NCBI GenBank assembly: GCA_035578905.1
Contig: JAQJVL010000001.1
Span: 5,076,001-5,140,000, forward strand
Origin: Stictocephala bisonia
Lineage: Eukaryota; Arthropoda; Insecta; Hemiptera; Membracidae
Direction of reading: 5' to 3'
Length of the DNA stretch: 64,000 nucleotides
Position 1 is the stretch's first letter, and each line of letters starts with the position of its first letter. A program made the translations under genes and the position numbers. The notes under the pieces were generated by a model. It did not search any database, was not told the DNA's origin, and saw only the letters and a list, made by a program, of their open reading frames with translations. Below, one piece after another: positions 56,300-64,000 of the stretch.

Positions 56300-58520
56300 A
56301 ATCACTGGACAGGCAGAGTGCAAGCTCAAAAGTATAAAATCCAATAGTGTAGTCTGTCCAATGATGAACAAATTAATGAATAATCAACATTTTTATACAT
56401 TCTAACGTGATAAATTTACCGCATGATAAATTATTGTTTTAAATTATGTAATTTATCATATAATTTACAGTTAATATGTGGTAAATAAACATAACTATCA
56501 TGTGAGCATATTGCTTAATTTTAAGGCAGAGATAGAATAATTTATTTAAAAAGTCGTTCCATGAAGATCCATATTCTACTTAAGTGTACTTAGATCTATT
56601 TAATTCATCGGGTGATAATCTTGTAATCTTAAGTTTTCAGGCAACCATTCTATTCATAATAACAAATATGAATCTATCTTTATATATTAGTATTATATTT
56701 AATATTTACTATAAAGAGATGCTTCAGGTTCAGGTTAAGTGGAAGAAGGGACTTCTTAGTCCCAACTTCACCTGATTAAATAAAGACGGTTTTCATCTCA
56801 AATCTTGTTTCCTTTATGAATAAAACGAAATTATTAAACTTAAGAAAACAATAACAGAACTAATAAATTATAAGTTTTTACTTATCAGGGGAAATGTAAC
56901 GCTCGCATGTTAGCAGGATGGTTTACATAATCGAGTATGTTAATAGCAAGTATGATCAGCTGTTTATGGGCCCCATGTGGGAACTACGTGTAGAGGGCCA
57001 AGTTGACTGCAAGTAGCTTCATTGTGGAAGTTATCTAAGTAAATCTTGCTGTATGTCTATTAATCTTCATTAAGGAGGCCGTTTCACTCCACGTAAAAGG
57101 CCCAAAACATGCTTTTCTATTTAAACGATTTCGTCATAAATAATGATCGAATAAGAGTCATTTTGAAGAATCATTTGATACATGTAGATCTAGTCTAGAG
57201 GACTCTAAGTTGGTTTTTGTAAAAGATTTAATATTTTATGTAAGGTAATTGTTTTATTGTGAACTTAAAATGACATTCTTGGCAATTTTAAATAAATAAA
57301 ACTCATACTATCAACTTAATCTCCTTTATATTGAAACTTTACTAATTATACAGTGTTCTATAACTGATTATAACAATAAAAAAGAACCGTGTAATAGAAC
57401 AGCATATTTTAGCCCGCTGACGGTGAGATTGAGTATAATCGTATGTCTACTTTAGGGCGGTTTACTTCCCAGGGATTTGGGTTTAATTGGCAATTTGGGA
57501 AATGACCACCTTCAAAATACACACAATCACGCGAATTAAAAATTAACAAATGTAAGCCCATAATAGATTATTGAAATACTTCGGAAATATAAATACTGCA
57601 TTATCTGTCTAATTCCAGTGAAATATTATGATAATTGCTTTTCTGTCGCTAAATATAATGTAATGAGAATAGTGTGGTTATTATTAAAAATATTTGTATC
57701 TTATATCTGATATTATATAAATATCATTGTTTAAAACGGTCTTACCTTCATAAAAATTATATTTATTTTAAAGGTTTAGGCTTTCATTTAAAAAGCATTA
57801 AATCCAAACAGCCAAGTGAAAAGCTCTGGAGCTTGAGAAATGAAATGAAAATAAAAACATCTCCAGCAGTACGTTCACAGGGATTGTGAAATACTTTTCA
57901 CTATTTCAGCCCTCTGTAATTTGGCCACACTGAAATACTTGGAGTTCACTTTAGATAAATTCTATAATAAAATAAATTATTAACATATTAAGATATAATT
58001 AACCCTATTAGCCATTTATACTTATTTCATTTATAGTAAAAAAGGAAATAAATTTAAAATTTAAAATCATTTTTATTTGTAAGCGTAATTGTTTAGAATA
58101 TAAAAGATAACAACGTTGATACAAAGTATACGTACATTTCTTTACGATTTGGCAACATATTTTTACATATCCAACTTGTCCAAATTGATACATATGAGCA
58201 CGTATATGGGGATATGAATCAAAATTATTCAATCATTAATGATATGCTATTGCTGTTCAATTTTGCGCCTCATCCCATGTAGCTGAAAGCTATTTGACGG
58301 GGAAACTAACACTTATGTACCAGACACTTCATTAGCATACTTTGATGAGCACTTGAAAATATTACGCCTCCACCAAATAAACGACACGAATGCTCAGAAC
58401 CCCCTTCCCCCTCATCCGACTGAATATGTACAAATATGATTCTTATTTTTTATAATCTGTATTATACATACGCTACTATTATGGTGCAATAATTACTATG
58501 TATGATATATATATATATAT
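56300..58520. other. AT-rich spacer, no gene seen
   Basis: No convincing coding region. Open frames of 60-75 codons lack recognisable motifs. A (TA)n run at 58505-58525 borders the Tc1 fragment. Confidence 0.45.
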
Positions 58521-58524
58521 ATAT

Positions 58525-59012
58525 ACAGAGTTATGTGCAAATTAATCTGAAAAAAACCAATTTAAGTTAAAAACAAACATTTATTAGGCTAATTACATAA
58601 GTTTTCACATTATACATACATTTAAATCTTAATGTGGCTTCCTTTGGCTTGTATTAACATTTCAAGTCTTTTTGGCATTGAATCGACCAGTTTATTGCAC
58701 ATTTCTTGAATTTCAAGGTCATGAAACCAAACCTGAATCAGGGCTGAAATCATCTTGTCTTTAGTTGTGCAGTCCTTTTTTCTTAATCTTTTCTTACAAA
58801 TGGACCTGAGATTTTCTATTGGATTGACATCAGGCGAGTTTCCAGGCCATTCCAAGCACAAAATACCCTCTTCATCCATGAATTTTTTAACTGCCTTGGA
58901 TGCGTGACAGGGTGTAAGATCTTGTTGAAACACAGGATATTTTACGTGACAGTCAGCTTCTAGTTTTTTAAGTTCAGGAATCATTAGTTTATATATAATT
59001 ATATGTTACTAT
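58525..59012 (-). mobile_element. Tc1-like transposon, 3' half
   Basis: The element's end is probably at 58525-58550, where a TA run is followed by CAGAGTTATGTGCAAATTAA, a plausible Tc1-type terminal repeat next to a TA target. It includes the C-terminal half of the transposase. The other half and the second terminal repeat are not present in the following DNA. Confidence 0.6.
58622..58984 (-). pseudogene. Tc1-like transposase C-terminal half
   Basis: Contains PVFQQDLTPCHASKAVKKF and LEWPGNSPDVNPIENL. The aspartate of QQD and the glutamate of PIEN are separated by 34 residues, the DD34E signature of Tc1 transposases, which cut and paste the element at TA sites. The first catalytic aspartate and the DNA-binding domain are missing. 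The stop codon is at 58622-58624. The upstream side is lost just before the foldback element. Confidence 0.85.
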
Positions 59013-59251
59013 ATACAATGACTACAAATACACTAAGACGAAAAGTTCTTATGGGAATTTTTCAGACAAGCGGGAGGGAAGCTTACGCAAACAGCCGCTA
59101 CGAGCGCTGCTCCGACAGACAGGGAGCAGGCGGGCGAGCGCTCGTGCCTCCTAGCGGCCGTTTGCATAAAGTCGAGTTTCTACCTGGACGACTGGTCTGA
59201 AATTTTAACATGGCTACTTTTCATCTTAGTGTATTTGTAGTCATTGCTATA
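59013..59251. mobile_element. Foldback MITE, about 235 bp, TA-flanked
   Basis: CAATGACTACAAATACACTA and AGACGAAAAGT on the left (59017-59047) are mirrored by ACTTTTCATCTTAGTGTATT and TGTAGTCATTG on the right (to 59248), with one mismatch in about 31 bp. The symmetry continues inward more loosely: TTTTTCAGACAAGCG faces CTGGTCTGAAATTTT, and GCAAACAGCCGCTACGAGCG faces CGCTCGTGCC...GCGGCCGTTTGC. Nearly the whole element is a palindrome with a GC-rich centre. TA lies at both ends. It is noncoding and could be mobilised by a Tc1/mariner transposase. Confidence 0.75.
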
Positions 59252-59695
59252 TATAAGTACTATGATATTGAGTACATTTTAACAGAAAATTTTTTGAATA
59301 AAAAACGTTTTTATAAAAGTTTTAAATAATCAATTTCTTATTTACATATATGGACTATGATTGGAGTTTTTACACCGCCGGGTTTAAAATAAAAAAATGA
59401 GGTCTCTAGGAATATACTTTAAATATGGCCGAGTCTTATGTACTTGGTGGAATACATGTCATTTCAACAGTTTTCAGCAACTCTACTCAGAAACAGGTTG
59501 AAGTTGGATTCAACAGCATTTTAGATCTATGCATATCTTTAATTGTATGCATAGGAAAGGAAAACAGATGTCCAAATGACTGTTAGAGGTAGGAGAGTCC
59601 TTCATATCAGCAGGCAAGACAATAATTAAAAGTAACACTCTCCAAATATGTTTGTTTAGAGTACAGTATGCTTATTGTAAAGGGTCATATGTTAA
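59252..59695. other. AT-rich spacer
   Basis: No gene or repeat recognised. Confidence 0.35.
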
Positions 59696-59701
59696 TATGA
59701 C

Positions 59702-59768
59702 TCACCCACCCACCCATACACGTACGGTGGTATTCACCCACACAGCCGCCCTTACAAGTTCAGTGGTA
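59702..59768 (-). repeat. G-rich 36-bp minisatellite, reverse orientation
   Basis: About two units with CACCCATACACGTACGGTGG and CCTTACAAGTTCAGTGGTA. It lies immediately beside the Helitron fragment. Confidence 0.7.
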
Positions 59769-59778
59769 CTCTACATTT

Positions 59779-60111
59779 TTAGTTTGTTTCCTCAATGAAA
59801 GATTTTGGAACATTTTTCTTACATTTTCCTTCTTGCATGAAAAAACAGGAAGGATTGAGATGATCACAGGGTCCATGTACCATATGAGTTTTTACTAATT
59901 CATAGAGTTCTTTATGTGAAGGGTTGGGATTTGTCAATGTCGTCTGGGTTCCTAACTTGAAACTATCTTCCAATGTTAAAAGCACATGAATGTGGGACAG
60001 TCCACGTTTTTGGAATTTCACAGTGTACAAAAACCCTTTTGCTGCTCTAAAGATCTCCACTTTACAAATAGTCGCATCAATTCTTCTTCCACTGTAGCAT
60101 GAAAAACTCAT
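59779..60111 (-). pseudogene. Helitron Rep/helicase fragment
   Basis: 110 residues including FLYTVKFQKRGLSHIHVLLT and MVHGPCDHLNPSCFFMQEGK, then CKKNVPKSF. These are hallmark blocks of the Helitron replication initiator region: the EFQKRGLPHxH motif with the HUH-type histidines (H-x-H here SHIHV), followed by the conserved HGPCG and KCxKxFPKPF motifs. The downstream HUH tyrosines and PIF1-like helicase are absent. Minisatellite blocks flank it on both sides. Confidence 0.8.
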
Positions 60112-60176
60112 ACCACAATGTGTGGCCTATTATTTGCTGTCTCCCAAGAATGAATACTATCCTTATTGTAAACACG

Positions 60177-60860
60177 TACTGTGGTACTGACCCACTCGCC
60201 CACCCATATACGTACCATGGTAATGGACCACCCACCCACTCTTACACGTACAGTGGTAATGACCTACCCACCCACCCTTACACGGTCTGTGGTTTTGACC
60301 CACCCACCCACCCATACACGTACTGTGGTATTGACCCATTCGCCCATCCATACACGTACTGTGGTAATGACCCACTCGCCCACCCATACACGTACCGTAG
60401 TAATGATCCACCCACCCACCCTTACACGTACCATGGTACTGACCCACCGGCCACCCATATACGTACTGTGGTATTGACCCACTTGCCCACCCAAACACAT
60501 ACAGAGTCAACACCATGTATGTGTTTGGGTGGGAGAGTGGGTCAACACCACTGTATATGTATGGGTGGGCAAGTGGGTCAACACCACTGTATGTGTATGG
60601 GTGGGCGGGTGATTCAACACCACTGTATGTGTATGGGTGGGTGGATGATTCAACACCACTGTATGTGTATGAGTGGGCGAGTGGGCGAATACTGCTGTAT
60701 GTGTATAGGTGGTGGGTGGGTCAACACTGCTGTATGTGTATGGGTGGGCGGATGATTCAACACCAGTGTATGTGTATGAGTGGGCGAGTGGGCCAACACT
60801 GCTGTATGTGTATAGGTGGGTCAACGCTACTGTATGTGTATGGGTGGGCGGGTAGTTCAA
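60177..60860. repeat. Inverted G-rich minisatellite, head-to-head arms of about 330 bp
   Basis: Units in reverse orientation (CACCCATACACGTACTGTGG) fill 60177-60503 and units in forward orientation (GTATGTGTATGGGTGGG) fill 60516-60860. At the centre, GCCCACCCAAACACATACA and TGTATGTGTTTGGGTGGG are arms around a 12-base spacer (60504-60515). The two sides could fold into one long hairpin. Open frames on both strands are repeat translations. Confidence 0.88.
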
Positions 60861-60869
60861 CGACCATTA

Positions 60870-61230
60870 ACATCCAGGCCAAATAAATTATGTAGCCTCA
60901 TGCTATTGTTGAAGGCTGCATAATTTCTGCACCGACAGTAAACACATAATTTTATTATTTCTCATATATGATTATTAAATATCATGTTATCAGTGACAAA
61001 TTAACTATAAGACACTGTTGATCCCAGTAATAAATAGATAAACAGTAAACATGTCTATGGTTAGCCGAGTACATAGTTGGTAGGATGAGTACGGTAGTTT
61101 GAGGATTGTTTGTGTCGAATCGTATAACGGTGCCTTCAACAGCACTGATGCAATTTACTGAATACCCAGCTGTACCTGAATCACGTTATGCGCCGTCACA
61201 TCTTAAAAAAACTCGTTACAGTAAAAACAT
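60870..61230. other. Spacer, nothing recognised
   Basis: Mixed sequence. A short open frame from 61106 runs into the next minisatellite and is not credible. Confidence 0.35.
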
Positions 61231-61235
61231 AACGT

Positions 61236-61445
61236 CTTACCACTGTATATGTATAGTTGGGCAGGTGGGTCAACAACACTGTACGTGTAAGGGTGGGTCA
61301 ACACCACTGTACGAGTAAGGGTAGGTCAATACCACTCTTCGTGTAAGGGTGGGCGGGAGTAACAATACTTTAGTTAGGCGGGAGTACATATATAGTTAGG
61401 CGGGTTGGTCAACACTACTGTACGTGTAAGGGTAGGTGGGTGAAA
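61236..61445 (+). repeat. G-rich minisatellite, degraded, about 6 units
   Basis: GTACGTGTAAGGGTGGG and CACTCTTCGTGTAAGGGTGG units, several shortened to 25-30 bp by loss of the central G-rich part. Confidence 0.75.
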
Positions 61446-61449
61446 CTCA

Positions 61450-62530
61450 TAAGAATCTGCGGAGGTATTTGTCATAATGGATTTACAGCCCATTAGAGCA
61501 ATGTTAATTCTGTAAAGCGTTGCAACCTAATACGAAGGAAAATTATAATTTTTTCATCGTTTGAGGAAGAAAGTGAAGTGGATCCACTTTTCAACTTTCA
61601 AAAATATTGATTTGTGATGAAATTAAAAATAGTGAGTTTTAGCTGATTAATTTAGCGATATTATGAAAATACAAAAAAAATCAAAATTTTGAAAAGTATA
61701 GTAAATTTTACTCTCTTTCAAACGATGTATGAATTGTAATTTTCTTAAAAGTCAATAAGACTGGAAACTATGGTATTAGTTGCATCTCCTCCACGTAGTG
61801 ACATAAATTAAAATGCAAATGCACAAAATCTTACCAAAACCAACATTATCAACAACAGACAAAATCGAGCTAGGAGTATTCAGAAGAAGAAATAAACAGA
61901 GGTCGCAATGTGTCAAGTTAAAGTGTCGAGTAGTTATTCTTCAGTTTGTCATGTGATGTGGGGACATTTCAGCCCTTCCTTATCCCACCCAAGTCTTCCA
62001 GGATAAACTTAGTAATTGTTACTACAAATTTACAAAGATGTACATTACGGTAGGTTTAGATATTATGTGTACCCAAGTTTGAAGGTTAAGAAGGATATTT
62101 TGTATCCAAGCTAAGGAACTAAGAGGTCCATAAAAATCCAACCACACCATAATTTTTCGGTTAGTTATTAAATAGGACGTACTTTAGTAATTAATTGTTA
62201 TGATAGTTGGAAGAAAACAGTACCGAATTTTTAACTAGTTTTAACTGTGCAATAACTTTACACTTTCATTACTAAAAACCTGTTTATGTATCACAAACAC
62301 ATTTTAATCGTTGGTTAACATTATTTTCCGTACGTTTAAGAAAAAAAAAAAAAAAAAAGAAAAGAAAAAAAACACTGAATGTATTCAAGCATATAAAACT
62401 ATTTCATCGTAACTATACATTTCGTAAGGGTTAAAACGTGTCAAATTAATTAGCTTTGGAATCTCTAGGAGCCAATAAAACGTTGACGAGAACCTTTTTT
62501 AGTTTAAATTCTGAATGTTATAGAAAACAT
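61450..62530. other. AT-rich spacer, no gene seen
   Basis: No coding region recognised. An A-rich run lies at 62339-62370. Confidence 0.45.
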
Positions 62531-62534
62531 TCTT

Positions 62535-62704
62535 GTTAAAAACGTATCAAAATATGATTACGATGAATGAACGAGTTTTTGAATAATAAAAGTGTGCAAT
62601 TGATGCAAAGAGAAAACGAGTTAAAAACGTATCAAAATATGATTACGATGAATGAACGAGTTTTTGAATAATAAAAGTGTGCAATTGATGCAAAGAGAAA
62701 ACGA
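62535..62704. repeat. 85-bp tandem duplication, two perfect copies
   Basis: GTTAAAAACGTATCAAAATA starts at 62535 and again at 62620, and the intervening 85 bp appear identical. A third start at 62705 diverges after GTTAAAA. This is a recent duplication. Confidence 0.9.
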
Positions 62705-62709
62705 GTTAA

Positions 62710-63965
62710 AATTCCTATATGTTTTTGTTCCTAAGACTACAACTAGAATAGCAATAACAAAATCTTATGATAAAATTCAAAAATTCATATATCATAAAGT
62801 ACGTTAAACGAGGAAAACAATGGTGTGATTGGATTTTTCCTTAGGCCTCTTCATTTCTTGGTATACAACCTTTAAAATCGCGTACACATAGTTTCTGCAC
62901 GGACAGCAGTTGTAATCTACTTATAATTTCCCCTGATAAGTGTTAATAAAACCACGTCTATAGCGAAGCTAATCTTGAAGACTTACCGTCTGATGGCAAT
63001 TGTACGTGTTTTGTAGAATTAGGATGTTGAAAATTAAATTTTGGCTCGTAAGGGGGTGCCAGACCATTGTTGGAGCAAATAGCCTGTTTTACATGGGTAG
63101 ATAAGCTCAAACGAAATAGTAAATTGTGCGAGAATCAGTGGAATCACAAGTATGGATTTATTTATGTTTTTAAGTATTAGTATGTAACGGAAATGTGACG
63201 ATCGAAAATATATTAGTGTGGCACCTGTGAGACAACTAATAAGTCGAAAAATAAATATTCTCAAACCTAACCTAAAACAAGGGAGGATAATTATGGGTTT
63301 TGCGTTCGTGGTTGTTTTGTAACACGTTTTTTGGAGAAACGAATAATAATACCAATGGTATCGAGAAAGAAGTTAACTCGAAAATCAACGTTTTCACTCT
63401 AGAAAAAAGAAGAAAGCGAACGAAAAATTCTAAATCAAACTGTGATTAAAGCTTTATTTTTATACAGTATCGTACACAACTTTAAGATATCAACAAACAA
63501 AGTTCTTATGAATGACACTACATGGTAATGATATCAGTAAAAAATATAATTGTTATCACAACTTAAGAGGTAACTGTGAGAGAGTTCCTGAAAAACCAAC
63601 AGTTGTTCAAACTCAATCCATTTGCGTGATGAAGATGGAAGATGATTTATATTTTGGGATTTTCTCTGACAATAGACGTGGTTTACATAAATAAATAACT
63701 TAATATTTATTTTTTATTGTATTTAAATTGTATAAAACATGTGTTTAGAAGGAATTTGTTTTTATGGTATTTTAGTAAAGAAAATATTAACTCTAAGAAT
63801 CTCTCAAAAGACTCTAAAAACTATAAATATTAGTTTTACACTCTAAGGAACTTAATGTTAATATGTATTTTATCCAGAAACATTGAAATAAAATAATTAC
63901 TTGAGTTATATTATATAATTAATGTATATATAATGCGTAATCTACCAGAATTCAATATAATTAGT
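62710..63965. other. AT-rich spacer, no gene seen
   Basis: Open frames at 63034-63264 (minus) and 63512-63694 (plus) lack recognisable motifs. A host exon cannot be excluded but is not supported. Confidence 0.4.
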
Positions 63966-63969
63966 AACA

Positions 63970-64000
63970 AAAATAATAATAATTGCTTTATTGTTCAGTT
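63970..64000 (-). mobile_element. Possible 3' tip of another LINE, cut by the window end
   Basis: On the minus strand the end reads AACTGAACAATAAAGCAATT followed by ATTATTATT. LINE C ends with TTATGACAATAAAGATTATT and the same ATT repeat. The element body would lie beyond 64000. Confidence 0.4.

Noticed and set aside
59003..59200. 65-codon open frame across the foldback element
   Set aside because: The sequence is explained by inverted symmetry of a MITE, and the GC-rich centre gives a chance Arg/Gly-rich frame.
63512..63694. Possible 60-codon host exon
   Set aside because: There are no splice-site context or family motifs I can recognise. Open frames of this length are common by chance here.

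Overview
This window looks like a gene-poor, repeat-dominated piece of a eukaryotic nuclear genome, most likely an insect and possibly a hemipteran. That guess rests on AT-rich spacer DNA, CR1/jockey-type LINEs with (ATT)n or (TTTA)n tails, Tc1, piggyBac and Helitron debris, and scattered CCTAA-like words. I found no convincing host gene. Every long open frame is either a transposon protein or translated tandem repeat.

Layout. 1-6.6 kb: AT-rich spacer, a LINE 3' relic, 53-, 105- and 56-bp minisatellites, and fragments of another LINE. 6.6-10.9 kb: LINE A on the minus strand, 5'-truncated, ORF1 with an SGNH esterase-like domain and ORF2 with endonuclease plus reverse transcriptase. 12.8-19.3 kb: minisatellites dominated by a 35-37-bp G-rich unit in both orientations. 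21.2-23.6 kb: a 71-bp pyrimidine-rich array. 25.5-28.3 kb: SINE-like and tRNA-derived pieces and a piggyBac C-terminal fragment. 28.5-30.1 kb: a 131-bp array. 34.5-38.0 kb: LINE C on the plus strand, truncated and decayed. 38.9-46.4 kb: a 78-bp satellite into which LINE B, an apparently full-length element of about 5.8 kb, is inserted in phase. 46.7-47.2 kb: a LINE relic. 47.6-50.7 kb: a 136-bp array with a 684-bp higher-order repeat. 52.3-64 kb: a LINE relic, an LTR-like island, more minisatellites, a Tc1 transposase fragment, a foldback MITE, a Helitron fragment and a large inverted minisatellite.

The most interesting signal is the ORF1-ORF2 junction of LINEs A and B. Both carry the slippery heptamer T TTT TTA at the end of ORF1. 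In both, ORF2 lies in the frame reached by a -1 slip there and stays open from that point with no AUG before the first conserved endonuclease residue. In B, ORF1 reads the heptamer in exactly the right zero frame. In A, the end of ORF1 has moved out of that frame, apparently through a 1-nt change in an A tract. The two copies are quite divergent, so this suggests a conserved programmed -1 frameshift in an esterase-ORF1 LINE lineage. B also has a FLYWCH-like zinc finger joined to the esterase-like domain, breaks in ORF2 only at homopolymers, and clean boundaries defined by the satellite.
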